From the NCBI GenBank assembly GCA_050996575.1, contig JBPCRS010000066.1, forward strand, positions 1 to 24,855: a DNA stretch of 24,855 nt, given 5' to 3'. This document shows positions 7,578-15,368 of the stretch, piece by piece (position 1 is the first letter of the stretch; each line of letters begins with the position of its first letter). The notes beneath the pieces are model-generated. The model made no database searches, was not told the DNA's origin, and was given only the letters and a program-made list of their open reading frames with translations. Made by a program: the position numbers and the translations under genes. This DNA is from DASUSH01 sp050996575 (lineage in GTDB: Bacteria > Actinomycetota > Thermoleophilia > Solirubrobacterales > 70-9).

Positions 7578-9023
7578 ATGGCTACCTCTCAAGCAATCCG
7601 ATCGCAGAACTTCATCGACGGCGACTGGGCCGACCCTGCCAACGGCAAGACGGAGAAAGTCGTCAACCCGGCGACCGGCGAGAAGCTCGCCGAGGCGCCG
7701 CTGTCGAGCGCAGAGGACGTCGATCGCGCCGTCGCCGCCGCAAGGCGGGCGTTCGCGGGCTTCTCGACGACGACGCCCGGCGACCGCGCCACCGCGCTGG
7801 TCAGGCTCGCCGACGCAATCGAGGAGTCAGCCGACGAGCTTGCCGACATCGAGTCGGCCGACGCCGGCAAGCCGCGCAAGGCGTTCATCGAGGACGAGAT
7901 TCCGTTCATGGCCGACAACCTGCGCTATTTCGCCGGCGCCGGGCGAAACCTCGAGGGTCGCGCCTCGGGCGAGTACGCCGAGGGCCGGACCTCGATCATC
8001 CGCCGCGAGCCAATCGGCGTGATCGGCCAGATCACGCCCTGGAACTACCCCCTGATGATGGCGATCTGGAAGATCGGCCCGGCGCTCGCGACCGGCAACA
8101 CGATCGTCCTCAAGCCCGCCGAGACGACGCCGTTCTCGACCTTGAAGCTGGCCGAGCTCGCCGCCGAGATCTTCCCCAAAGGCGTGCTCAACGTGATCGG
8201 CGGCCACGGCGACCCCGCCGGGGCGGCGCTGGTCACCCACTCAGACGTCGACATGGTTTCGCTGACCGGCTCGCCGGAAACCGGCAAGTGGATCGCCAAG
8301 GCAGCGGCCGATACGCTGAAAAAGGTCCACCTCGAGCTCGGCGGCAAGGCCCCGGTGATCATCTTCGACGACGCCGAGACGGAGACGGCGATGGAGACGA
8401 TCGCCGGCGCCGGCTACTACAACGCCGGCCAGGACTGCACGGCGGCGACCCGTGTTCTCGCCGGCGCAGGCGTTTACGACGACGTCGTCAACGGGCTCTC
8501 CGCTCAGGCGAAGGACCTCGTCATCGGCGACACGACCGACGAGGCAACGACGCTCGGCCCGCTCAACTCCGCTCGTCAGCGCGAGCGCGTCGAGGGTTTC
8601 ATCGAGCGCAAGCCCGACCACGCCGAGATCGCCACCGGAGGCGCCGACGCCGACCGCCCGGGGTTCTTCTACGAGCCGACCGTCGTCGCCGGCCTCGAGC
8701 AGGACGACGAAATGATCCAGTCCGAGATCTTCGGCCCGGTGATCACCGTCCAGCGCTTCGACGACGAGGCGAAGGCGATCGAGTGGGGCAACGGCACCCG
8801 CTACGGGCTCGCCTCCGGCGTCTGGACCTCCGATGTCGGCCGCGCTCACCGAGTCGCCAACGCGCTGCGTTTCGGCGCGGTCTGGATCAACGACCACCTG
8901 ACGATCGCCTCGGAGATGCCGCACGGCGGCTACAAGCAGTCCGGCTACGGCAAGGACCTCTCGATGTACGCGCTCGAGGACTACACCGAGGTAAAGCACG
9001 TGATGGTCAACCTCGAAGTCTGA
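7578..9023 (+). CDS. NAD-dependent aldehyde dehydrogenase (gamma-aminobutyraldehyde/betaine aldehyde type)
   Basis: ALDH-superfamily enzyme of 481 aa. AAGGAG sits 4 nt before the ATG; longer frames upstream belong to the alanine dehydrogenase region. Catalytic residues are intact: general base Glu253 in LELGGKAP and nucleophile Cys287 in NAGQDCTAATR. The active-site text GYYNAGQDCTA is characteristic of gamma-aminobutyraldehyde (PatD/PuuC-like) and betaine aldehyde dehydrogenases. Other motifs are ITPWNYPLMMAIWKI, VSLTGSPETGKWI and SEIFGPVITV. It probably oxidises 4-aminobutyraldehyde or a related aminoaldehyde from the aminotransferase to the amino acid. It ends the catabolic operon; no GABA transaminase follows. 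Confidence 0.9.
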   Translation: MATSQAIRSQNFIDGDWADPANGKTEKVVNPATGEKLAEAPLSSAEDVDRAVAAARRAFAGFSTTTPGDRATALVRLADAIEESADELADIESADAGKPRKAFIEDEIPFMADNLRYFAGAGRNLEGRASGEYAEGRTSIIRREPIGVIGQITPWNYPLMMAIWKIGPALATGNTIVLKPAETTPFSTLKLAELAAEIFPKGVLNVIGGHGDPAGAALVTHSDVDMVSLTGSPETGKWIAKAAADTLKKVHLELGGKAPVIIFDDAETETAMETIAGAGYYNAGQDCTAATRVLAGAGVYDDVVNGLSAQAKDLVIGDTTDEATTLGPLNSARQRERVEGFIERKPDHAEIATGGADADRPGFFYEPTVVAGLEQDDEMIQSEIFGPVITVQRFDDEAKAIEWGNGTRYGLASGVWTSDVGRAHRVANALRFGAVWINDHLTIASEMPHGGYKQSGYGKDLSMYALEDYTEVKHVMVNLEV

Positions 9024-9110
9024 AACGTAGGAGTTAAGTTTCCTGAGATGAGGGTCGGGTTGCTTGCAAGACTCCCAACTTGAGACAAGTCCATAGTTTG
9101 AATCGTTCAG

Positions 9111-9734
9111 ATGAACACCGACGAGACAACTCGGGTCCGCGAAATCCAAGACAAGCACGCTGGTGGCTATGACCGGCAGATGGGCTTCTTCGAGAAGCTC
9201 CTTTTCGCCGACGGACGCGAATGGGCCTGCGGGCAGGTCGAGGGCGAAGTGCTCGAGATCGCAGTTGGTACGGGTCGCAACCTTCCTCATTACGCCCGTG
9301 GCGTTCGCCTGACGGGCATCGAGCTGAGCCCGCGGATGCTCGAGCTCGGCGAGCGCCGCGCCCGGGATCTGGGTATCTCAGCTGACCTCATGCTCGGCGA
9401 TGCGCAAACACTTGAGTTCGCCGACGAGAAGTTCGACACCGTCTTGATCACCTTCGCCTTGTGCACGATCCCCGACGATCGCCGTGCACTGAGCGAAGCA
9501 ATCCGAGTCTTGCGACCCGGCGGCAAACTGGTGTTGCTTGAGCACGTCCGCAGCCCAGCGAAGTCAGTCAGCTTTTTTCAGCGCGCCATCGAGCCGCTCT
9601 CGGTCCGCTTCGGAGCTGATCACCTGACTCGCGAGCCACTCGACTACCTCGAAGCAGTCGGGTTCGAGGTGCAATCGGTACGTCGCTTCAAGGCCGGAAT
9701 AGTCGAGCGCGTCATCGCCCGTAAGCCTGACTAG
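9111..9734 (+). CDS. class I SAM-dependent methyltransferase
   Basis: A 207-aa methyltransferase with motif I VLEIAVGTGRNLPHY, acidic motif II (TGIELSPRMLEL), FDTVLITFALCTIPD and the post-motif III block VLRPGGKLVLLEHVRSP. The substrate region (SFFQRAIEPLSVRFGADHLTREPLDYL) resembles phospholipid- or small-molecule-modifying UbiE/PmtA-like enzymes, but the substrate is unclear. Its ATG has no obvious Shine-Dalgarno sequence. An 87-nt gap separates it from the dehydrogenase, and it converges with ccdA. Codon use is less extreme in GC than the catabolic operon, fitting a change of locus here. Confidence 0.82.
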   Translation: MNTDETTRVREIQDKHAGGYDRQMGFFEKLLFADGREWACGQVEGEVLEIAVGTGRNLPHYARGVRLTGIELSPRMLELGERRARDLGISADLMLGDAQTLEFADEKFDTVLITFALCTIPDDRRALSEAIRVLRPGGKLVLLEHVRSPAKSVSFFQRAIEPLSVRFGADHLTREPLDYLEAVGFEVQSVRRFKAGIVERVIARKPD

Positions 9735-9742
9735 ATCAGTCC

Positions 9743-10489
9743 TCAGACGTCTTGGAAGAAGTTGAGACCAAACTGATCAAGGAACTTCTGCGCCTCGATG
9801 TTGAGCTGAAACAGCTGGTCGGTAAAGACGAGGACGCCCATAACGATCAGCACGACTCCGCCAAAGATCATGATCGCGCCGTAGTGGCGCTTGACCGCCT
9901 CGAAGGCCGTGGTCATCCGGGAGAAGGCCAGCGCGGTGAGAAGAAACGGAATCGCGAGGCCGGCTGAGTACCAAGCCAGCAGATAGGCCCCGTGTGCCGC
10001 GGAGTCTGAGATAGAGGCCGCGGTCAGGATCGCCGCCAAGGTGGGCCCGACGCAAGGCGTCCAGGCAATCGCGAAGGCCAGACCGGCGACGATTGGCCCG
10101 CCGCTTCCGGCGCGCTCGGCCAAGGCGTCGATTCTCCACTCACGATTCATTCGCGGCACCAGGACCGAGGCAATGAACAACACGCCCATCAGAACGATCA
10201 ACACACCAGCGACCTTGTTCAAGGTCTGACGGTTCTCGCGCAAGAGATCGCCGACGGCCGTCGAGGAGAGGCCGAGGAGGATGAAAACCAGCGAGAAGCT
10301 GGCGACGAACAACAGGCTCGGACCGAGGACTCGCCGCCAGCTGACGCGCTCGAGCTCTGAGGGGCTGACCCCGGAGACGGCGGAGATGTAGCCGGGGACG
10401 AGCGGCAGGACGCACGGCGAGAGAAAGGAGACAAGACCCGCCAGCAGGGCGGCGAGAACACCTACTCCCGCTGCTGGGTCAGCTGCCAT
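9743..10489 (-). CDS. ccdA: cytochrome c biogenesis/thiol-disulfide transporter CcdA
   Basis: Integral membrane CcdA/DsbD-beta-type protein of 248 aa with about six transmembrane helices. It carries the paired redox cysteines in SPCVLPLVPGYISA and AIAWTPCVGPTLAAIL, which pass electrons from cytoplasmic thioredoxin to the outside face. The ATG lies 3 nt after the upstream lipoprotein stop, so the two form one leftward operon. Typical partners are extracytoplasmic thioredoxin-like proteins, cytochrome c assembly and copper-site assembly. The SCO1 homologue at 12095-12763 is a plausible client needing reduced cysteines. Confidence 0.9.
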   Translation of the reverse strand: MAADPAAGVGVLAALLAGLVSFLSPCVLPLVPGYISAVSGVSPSELERVSWRRVLGPSLLFVASFSLVFILLGLSSTAVGDLLRENRQTLNKVAGVLIVLMGVLFIASVLVPRMNREWRIDALAERAGSGGPIVAGLAFAIAWTPCVGPTLAAILTAASISDSAAHGAYLLAWYSAGLAIPFLLTALAFSRMTTAFEAVKRHYGAIMIFGGVVLIVMGVLVFTDQLFQLNIEAQKFLDQFGLNFFQDV

Positions 10490-10491
10490 CG

Positions 10492-11331
10492 TCAGAGGCG
10501 AGCACGAATTTCCCAGTCCCTGCCGCCGTCGGATGAAACAAAGATCGTGCCGTCGGCACCGGCAACGGTCAGTTCAGTCTCAGACGCTGTGAAGGCGACC
10601 GGCTGCCCGCCGACTTCGCCGACTCGTCCCCACTCTTTACCGCCGTCGGTGCTCATGTGCACCCCGCCCAACCCGTCAACGACATAGAGCGAATCCGCCT
10701 CCGGCCAGGCGACAAAGCCGACCTCGCCCTGAAGTGGTCGGAATCTCTCGCCCCCGATATCGCCCGCGGCCAAGCCCGTCTCTGTCGAGAGCAGGATCCG
10801 GTCGGGATTCTCTGGGTCGATGGTGAAATCGATCAGTCCTTGCGGTGCGGCTTGTCGTCGCCAGCTTGCACCATCGTCATCGCTGCTCATCAGCAGGGAG
10901 CGGTAGGCATTGAAGCCGTAAATCCGGCCTTCGGCGTAGCGCAGCACGTGGAAGTCGGCCTCGCCGGAGAGCGAGACCTCCTCCCAGCTTTCACCCGCGT
11001 CATCAGATTCAATCAAGCCGAGATGTGGCGTACCGCTCTGGCCTGGGCCCGGGTGGCCGGAACCGAGGAAGTCATTTGCTCCGCGCACTGTGAAGCCCAT
11101 CGTGTCCTGGTGCGACGCGCCGACCCGCTCGGCCGTCTCGCTGTTTTCGGCCGCGCGGAACAGTCCGTCGTGTGTGGCGATGTAGAGCGACTGATCCGCT
11201 GGATTCAATCCAAGGCCATGGACGTGAGCAGCAGGCTGGACTGGAGCAACGAGGGCCGAGCCCTCCTTACCGCAGGCCGAGACGACCAAGGAGAAGACGA
11301 GCGCGACGGCCACGATCAGAGAAATCCGCAC
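10492..11331 (-). CDS. BNR/Asp-box repeat lipoprotein (F510_1955-type)
   Basis: Secreted lipoprotein of 279 aa: signal peptide, lipobox LVVSACG (Cys20), then a repeated beta-propeller-like body. Asp-box repeats are plain: SDDAGESWEE, SSDDDGASWRR, STDGGKEWGR and SSDGGRDWEI. The N-terminal VHGLGLNP..LYIATHDGLF matches the family annotated as F510_1955 glycosylhydrolase-like/sortilin-like proteins. No enzymatic activity is evident from sequence, and a structural or binding role is as likely. The GTG start (11331-11329) abuts the palindrome at 11331-11345. The leftward -10-like TACGCT inside that palindrome lies only 7 nt from the GTG, so the transcript may be leaderless. It is cotranscribed with ccdA. 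Confidence 0.78.
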   Translation of the reverse strand: MRISLIVAVALVFSLVVSACGKEGSALVAPVQPAAHVHGLGLNPADQSLYIATHDGLFRAAENSETAERVGASHQDTMGFTVRGANDFLGSGHPGPGQSGTPHLGLIESDDAGESWEEVSLSGEADFHVLRYAEGRIYGFNAYRSLLMSSDDDGASWRRQAAPQGLIDFTIDPENPDRILLSTETGLAAGDIGGERFRPLQGEVGFVAWPEADSLYVVDGLGGVHMSTDGGKEWGRVGEVGGQPVAFTASETELTVAGADGTIFVSSDGGRDWEIRARL

Positions 11332-11345
11332 CTACGTAGCGTAGG
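11331..11345. promoter_or_regulatory. CCTAC-N5-GTAGG box A (lipoprotein/ccdA promoter)
   Basis: CCTACGTAGCGTAGG is a perfect copy of the recurrent palindrome. Read leftward it contains TACGCT, a plausible -10 element whose start point would fall at the lipoprotein GTG. A bound repressor would cover promoter and start codon. Confidence 0.65.
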
Positions 11346-11357
11346 CCGAGCACCCGT

Positions 11358-11372
11358 CCTACACTCTGTAAA
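11358..11372. promoter_or_regulatory. degenerate CCTAC-N5-GTAgg box H with -10-like TACACT
   Basis: CCTACACTCTGTAAA keeps the left half and GTA of the right half, with two mismatches. TACACT (11360-11365) is a likely rightward -10 for the TTG-start gene at 11378, giving a very short or absent leader. Confidence 0.4.
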
Positions 11373-11377
11373 ACCTT

Positions 11378-12070
11378 TTGGACCCTGTTTCACCATCCAT
11401 CCCGGCGGGGACGGCTCGGCCGCAGCTCGTGCGTCGTGCGACCGCTTTCGGCGCCGTCGTCCTCGTGTTGGTCCTGCTGCTGCTTGGCTTCCGCGGTTGT
11501 CTCAATGCTCGTAAGGAACGGGGTTTTGAGAACTATGTCTCGGATCTCTCGTCGATCACAGCCGAGAACGACAGCATCTCGCAGCGATTCTTCAGCCGCC
11601 TAGCCGAGTCGGGCGAATTGACACCGCTTCAGTTCGAGGCCGAGATCAAGGCCGATCGTGGCGCCATGGACACGCTGGTCAACCGCGCCGAGGATCTCGA
11701 TACTCCCGACGAGCTTTCCGATGCCCAGGAGCTCGTGGAGCTTTCCTACGAGCTCCGAAGCGACGGTCTGAGCGGGGTGGCGGAATCGATCGCTCCTGCG
11801 ATCGGCGACCCGGAAGCGAAGGAGACGATCGACGAGATCGTTGGCGATATTCGCGTCCTCGCGAGCGGCGACGTGATCTCTGCCAGGGCGCAGGCGCAGA
11901 TCGAGGAGGAGCTGGCAAGGCAAGACATCTCCGCCGGCGGAGATCGGGGAATATCGACCCAGTTCGTTCCTGATGAGCCCAACTGGCTTGCCGCCGGTGA
12001 ACTCGCGCGGGCGCTGGAAGAGTTCGCTTCAGAGGATCAGTCGGAGAAGTCCGCCCCCGCCGCGCCCTGA
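11378..12070 (+). CDS. membrane-anchored protein of unknown function
   Basis: A 230-aa protein I do not recognise. After about 20 N-terminal residues comes one transmembrane helix (about 20-40: FGAVVLVLVLLLLGFRGCLN), then an acidic, helical, probably extracytoplasmic domain (FENYVSDLSSITAENDSISQ, then many Glu/Asp/Ala) with a Ser/Pro/Ala-rich tail. It has a single Cys beside the helix and no enzymatic motif. Start TTG at 11378 is the only start before the helix and follows a -10-like TACACT closely, so the mRNA may be leaderless. It is divergent from the BNR lipoprotein and ends 25 nt from the convergent SCO1 gene. Confidence 0.6.
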   Translation: MDPVSPSIPAGTARPQLVRRATAFGAVVLVLVLLLLGFRGCLNARKERGFENYVSDLSSITAENDSISQRFFSRLAESGELTPLQFEAEIKADRGAMDTLVNRAEDLDTPDELSDAQELVELSYELRSDGLSGVAESIAPAIGDPEAKETIDEIVGDIRVLASGDVISARAQAQIEEELARQDISAGGDRGISTQFVPDEPNWLAAGELARALEEFASEDQSEKSAPAAP

Positions 12071-12094
12071 GTCGGTTTGGGATCATCGAGAGCT

Positions 12095-12763
12095 TCACCC
12101 GGCTTGATCGTTCAGGTCGCGCAATTCAGCGCTGAGCGCGTCAGTGTCGATTCCGGCGCTGCCCGAGTAGCGGCTGCGCAGGCGGTTCTGAGAGTCGACG
12201 ACCCAGACGCTCGAGGCGTGGGTCTTTGGATTGATTTTCGTTTCACCTGCGGAGACCGTGAACCACCGCTCCCAGACAGGACGCAATTGCTTCTCGGTAC
12301 CGGTCAGGTAGTGGAAATTCTCCGGCAGGTCTTGGTCCCGAATCCAATCTGCGACCCGTCTCGGAGTGTCGCCTCGAGGGTCGACGCTGACCGCCACGGC
12401 ATTCACCTCGTCGCTATCTGATTCCAGGGCCCTGAGGCTGTCGCGGATGTCTTGGCCGATCAGCGGACAGACGTCACGGCATCTGGTGTAGAGAAAAGTG
12501 ACCAGGTACGGACTGCCGAGGAGCGAGCGGCTGTCGAACCGCTGACCGGTGAAGTCGTCGAGTTCGATCCGCGGCGCCGGGCTCAGATAGAAGCCTTCCG
12601 GTAGCTCCTGCCCACCGGACTCAGGCGCATTCTCGTTGTCGGATCCGAGCCGGCCGGTGACGACGAGGGTCAGGACGATGGCGACGATGGCGGCAGCTAT
12701 CGCCGCAGCCGCAGCGACCCGGGGCACCATTCTGCGGGTTCGGTCTGGCACGGGGTCACTCAT
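12095..12763 (-). CDS. SCO1/SenC-type copper chaperone
   Basis: A 222-aa protein with one N-terminal transmembrane anchor (about 14-36) and a thioredoxin-fold SCO domain. The copper ligands are present: CxxxC in TFLYTRCRDVCPLIG and the distal His in NPKTHASSVWVVD, with the family block VAVSVDPRGDTP between. SCO proteins deliver or reduce copper for the CuA site of cytochrome c oxidase and act in copper/redox handling outside the membrane. The ATG is preceded by AGGAT. It sits between the CcdA operon and a DUF305 lipoprotein, supporting a thiol/copper neighbourhood. No oxidase subunits occur in the window. Confidence 0.9.
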   Translation of the reverse strand: MSDPVPDRTRRMVPRVAAAAAIAAAIVAIVLTLVVTGRLGSDNENAPESGGQELPEGFYLSPAPRIELDDFTGQRFDSRSLLGSPYLVTFLYTRCRDVCPLIGQDIRDSLRALESDSDEVNAVAVSVDPRGDTPRRVADWIRDQDLPENFHYLTGTEKQLRPVWERWFTVSAGETKINPKTHASSVWVVDSQNRLRSRYSGSAGIDTDALSAELRDLNDQAG

Positions 12764-13003
12764 TCGCCCGGAATCCTAAGAACCGCGCGTCACGACTTCG
12801 GCCAACTCCGACACCATGTCGGGGCTTGCCTATCATTGCCAGATGATCCGTCTTCGTCAGGGGATGAAGAGGCGGCGTCGGCGCCTTCTCGTGTCGAGCG
12901 CGATCGGCTTGTGTTGAGCGCAGATCCGCCGGCCGATGACCCGCGTTTCGCTTCAGTGCGCGAGTCGACGACTCGCTCCCCGTTTCAACGAAAGGAAACT
13001 TAG

Positions 13004-13645
13004 ATGTCAAAGAAGTTGATTGCCTCGTTGGCCGTAGTACTCGGCATCTTCGCCGTGGCGCTCGGCGCCTGCGGTTCTGACGATGACTCAGCAAGCAGCA
13101 GTTCGGCCGATGCCGAAGAGGTCGACGGCACCTTCATTGCCGACATGGTGCCACACCATCAGTCGGCGATCGAGATGGCCGAGATCGCCGAGAAGCAAGC
13201 CGACCATCCTGAGATCAAGCAGCTGGCGAGCGAGATCATCGCTGCACAGGAAATGGAGATCGCCGACCTCAAGGCCGCTCACCTGCGGATCTTCGGCGAG
13301 CCGCTTGCCGAAGAAGATGGGTCGACCGAGGAGCACGGGGGTGAAGTGAGCGAGATCGATATGACTGCGCTCGAGAACGCAGACCCGTTCGATGAGGCGT
13401 TTATCGACATGATGATCCCGCACCATCAGGCGGCGATCGAAATGGCGAGAGTCGAGCTCTCCGATGGGCAGGATCCGGAGCTCATGGCCCTCGCGCAGCA
13501 GATCATCGACTCACAGTCGATCGAGATCGAGGAGATGAACTCCTGGCGCGAGGACTGGTACGGCGCGGTCTCGCCGGCCGGCGGAGTGCCACCCGAGAGC
13601 GAGACGGCGAGCGAAGACGAGTCGATGTCGTCGATGGAGCATTAG
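13004..13645 (+). CDS. DUF305 lipoprotein (probable metal/copper binding)
   Basis: A 213-aa secreted lipoprotein with signal peptide and lipobox VALGACGS (Cys23). Two DUF305 ferritin-like half repeats follow, each with the hallmark MxPHHQ: MVPHHQSAIEMA and MIPHHQAAIEMA. The spacer and tail are acidic (GSTEEHGGE, ESETASEDESMSSMEH). DUF305 includes periplasmic copper-binding CopM-like proteins; a copper role here is inference strengthened by the SCO1 neighbour. AAAGGAAAC lies 6-8 nt before the ATG. The 240-nt gap upstream contains only an Arg-rich 24-codon frame of doubtful meaning. Confidence 0.88.
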   Translation: MSKKLIASLAVVLGIFAVALGACGSDDDSASSSSADAEEVDGTFIADMVPHHQSAIEMAEIAEKQADHPEIKQLASEIIAAQEMEIADLKAAHLRIFGEPLAEEDGSTEEHGGEVSEIDMTALENADPFDEAFIDMMIPHHQAAIEMARVELSDGQDPELMALAQQIIDSQSIEIEEMNSWREDWYGAVSPAGGVPPESETASEDESMSSMEH

Positions 13646-13657
13646 GATTAGACGAGT

Positions 13658-14335
13658 TCAGCTGATTCTGTCTTCCTTCTGACCAGCCCAGGTTGTTCCG
13701 CGGTTGGGGTGGCGGAGCTGACCCCAGGCGACATAAGCGCCGCCGAATGCCAGCGATTCGATCAACAGTTCGCCGGTATAGGGCTCGAGTTGCTGCCAGG
13801 GCCGGTCGAGGCCCTCGAAGGTGGTGACGAAACGGCGCGCCAGCAGGCGTACGGCAAGGTTGACCGGTAGTGCCCATAGCGCTGCGTACTTTGCCCCGAC
13901 CGTGGCGACGCGCGCCTTCCCATCGAGATGCCTGACGACGTTCTCTACCGCCCTGGGGGATTGCAAGACATCGTGGGTGAATGAGAACAGCGCCGCGTCA
14001 GCACGCGAGTCGAATTGAGCCACTTCTACTGAGGTCTCGATAAGTTCGATGTTGTCCCATCCGTGCTCGGCAACTCGCTCGCGCGCGACGGTGACCATTT
14101 CCGGGCTGGCATCGATGCCGATGATCCGACCCCTGCGTCCCACCGCGGTTCTTAGTGCTGCGAAGTTCATCCCGGTGCCACAGGCAACGTCGATCACAGT
14201 CTCACCGTCTTGGAGAAACAAACGATCGACCGCGAGTCCCTGCCAGCGCTCGGCTCTGCTCATCCGTCGGTCGTAGCCGGAAACCAGCTCCGTGTATTTG
14301 CGGTTTGACTTCTGAAGGTCCGGAGATCGAGACAT
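13658..14335 (-). CDS. class I SAM-dependent methyltransferase
   Basis: A 225-aa methyltransferase with motif I VIDVACGTGMNFAAL, acidic loop IIGIDASPEMVTVARER and a UbiE/Coq5-like N-terminus (KYTELVSGYDRRMSRAERWQ). The C-terminus (LLARRFVTTFEGLDRPWQQLEPY) resembles enzymes acting on lipid-like or small substrates; the substrate is unknown. A perfect CCTAC-N5-GTAGG box lies 48-62 nt upstream and on the coding strand reads CCTACAATCTGTAGG, with TACAAT a good -10. It converges with the DUF305 gene at 12 nt and has no clear terminator. Confidence 0.82.
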   Translation of the reverse strand: MSRSPDLQKSNRKYTELVSGYDRRMSRAERWQGLAVDRLFLQDGETVIDVACGTGMNFAALRTAVGRRGRIIGIDASPEMVTVARERVAEHGWDNIELIETSVEVAQFDSRADAALFSFTHDVLQSPRAVENVVRHLDGKARVATVGAKYAALWALPVNLAVRLLARRFVTTFEGLDRPWQQLEPYTGELLIESLAFGGAYVAWGQLRHPNRGTTWAGQKEDRIS

Positions 14336-14382
14336 TGAGCTTCGGTCGGATAGAAGTTTGGGTACGCAAGCGATTATCGTCG

Positions 14383-14397
14383 CCTACAGATTGTAGG
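14383..14397. promoter_or_regulatory. CCTAC-N5-GTAGG box B (methyltransferase promoter)
   Basis: CCTACAGATTGTAGG is the best copy, with 6-bp arms (CCTACA/TGTAGG). Read leftward it embeds TACAAT as -10, which would start the methyltransferase message about 40 nt before its ATG. Confidence 0.7.
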
Positions 14398-14429
14398 ATC
14401 ACCGTTCAATGGCTCGCGATGACTCAGGG

Positions 14430-14999
14430 CTATCGAGGGACCCGGATGCCGGCAATCGTGACTGAGACGAGGCGGCGGACCGCTGCCTTGGACGGCAGGC
14501 TCGCAGCCGCCGAGAGGGCGTGGAGGCAAAAGCTCGCGAGCTCTCCGGAGGGAACATCGTCGCGAAAGTCGCCGCTTGCGACACCCGCGCTCAGCAGGTC
14601 TCGGACGAAGCCATGAAGTTCCTGTTGCGCGTGCGCGACGTGTTCGCCTCGATGCAGGAGTGACGCCAAATCGCTGCTGTCGTGGCGGTGCGAGAGCATG
14701 GCGTAGGTCTCGAGGACATTTTCCAGGCGCTCGCGGGGGCCAACGGCGCGGTCTCGGGCCGCGGTTAGCTCTTCGAGGTGGCGGTTGACCTGGCGCTCAT
14801 GCCACGCGACCAGGACGTCCTCGATCTCTGAGAAGTATTTGTAGAGCGTCGCCCGTCCGATTCCGGCCGTATTGGCGATCTGCGACATCGTCACTGACAG
14901 CAATCCGCGCTCGGCGACAAGTGCTGCCGTGGCATCGAGCGTTGCGTCGCGAACAGCGCGCCGATGCGAATCAATCGTCTCATCCCAGAGTTTCGGCAT
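14430..14999 (-). CDS. TetR-family transcriptional regulator
   Basis: Dimeric repressor of about 189 aa from the chosen ATG at 14999 (MPKLWDETIDSHRR); a longer in-frame start at 15053 lies inside the operator and is less likely. The N-terminal TetR helix-turn-helix is clear: ATAALVAERGLLSVTMSQIA, NTAGIGRATLYKYFSEIEDVL. The ligand-binding half contains several His (MLSHRHDSSDLASLLHRGEH), so a metal inducer is possible but unproven. It is divergent from the His-rich small membrane protein operon at 15102, and a 9-bp inverted repeat sits between them, a classic layout for self-control plus control of the neighbour. Confidence 0.88.
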   Translation of the reverse strand: MPKLWDETIDSHRRAVRDATLDATAALVAERGLLSVTMSQIANTAGIGRATLYKYFSEIEDVLVAWHERQVNRHLEELTAARDRAVGPRERLENVLETYAMLSHRHDSSDLASLLHRGEHVAHAQQELHGFVRDLLSAGVASGDFRDDVPSGELASFCLHALSAAASLPSKAAVRRLVSVTIAGIRVPR

Positions 15000-15028
15000 C
15001 GACTTAGGATACGTGACGCCGAAGTCAT

Positions 15029-15059
15029 GACATAGTGATAAAGATCGAGACACTATGTC
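15029..15059. promoter_or_regulatory. inverted repeat GACATAGTG-N13-CACTATGTC (TetR operator candidate)
   Basis: Perfect 9-bp arms at 15029-15037 and 15051-15059 lie in the divergent gap between the TetR gene (start 14999) and the small membrane protein (start 15102). Position and symmetry fit a TetR-type operator controlling both directions. GTCATGAC (15024-15031) overlaps its left end. Confidence 0.65.
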
Positions 15060-15101
15060 TGCTAAAACTTACCGTCCGCGTAAACGACAGAGAGGCGCAA
15101 A

Positions 15102-15368
15102 GTGATCGATGACTCGGCTGCGACAAGTGGCCAAGACGACGACAACATCGAAGCTTCCCCCGAGCGCGAGGCGTCAGGTGCACCGCGCTGGGTGAAGGTC
15201 TCCGGCTTCATCGCCCTCGGCTTGGGGGTACTCGTCGTCGCCTTGATGCTCTTTGGCGGCGGAGACCACGGGCCGGGCCGTCACACATCCTCCGGTGATG
15301 CTCCGTCGCCGGTTGCCACATCGCCGGTCGAAGGGCACACTCCGCCTGCGGGTGGCCACGCGCCGTGA
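15102..15368 (+). CDS. small single-pass membrane protein with His-rich outer tail
   Basis: An 88-aa protein: an acidic N-terminal cytoplasmic segment (about 1-30), one transmembrane helix (about 31-50: VSGFIALGLGVLVVALMLF), then a Gly/Pro/His tail (GGGDHGPGRHTSSGD, GHTPPAGGHAP). The spaced histidines suggest weak metal binding outside the cell. GTG start with AGAGG about 8 nt upstream. The stop overlaps the next gene as GTGA, so both are translationally coupled. It is probably under the divergent TetR regulator. Not recognised as a named family. Confidence 0.7.
   Translation: MIDDSAATSGQDDDNIEASPEREASGAPRWVKVSGFIALGLGVLVVALMLFGGGDHGPGRHTSSGDAPSPVATSPVEGHTPPAGGHAP

Noticed and set aside
9027..9031. 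GTAGG after the aldehyde dehydrogenase gene as another palindrome copy
   Set aside because: No CCTAC lies at the required 10-nt offset; it is only a chance half-site.
12842..12917. 24-codon Arg-rich frame upstream of the DUF305 gene
   Set aside because: It has no ribosome site, no recognisable composition or overlap, and is easily produced by chance in GC-rich DNA.
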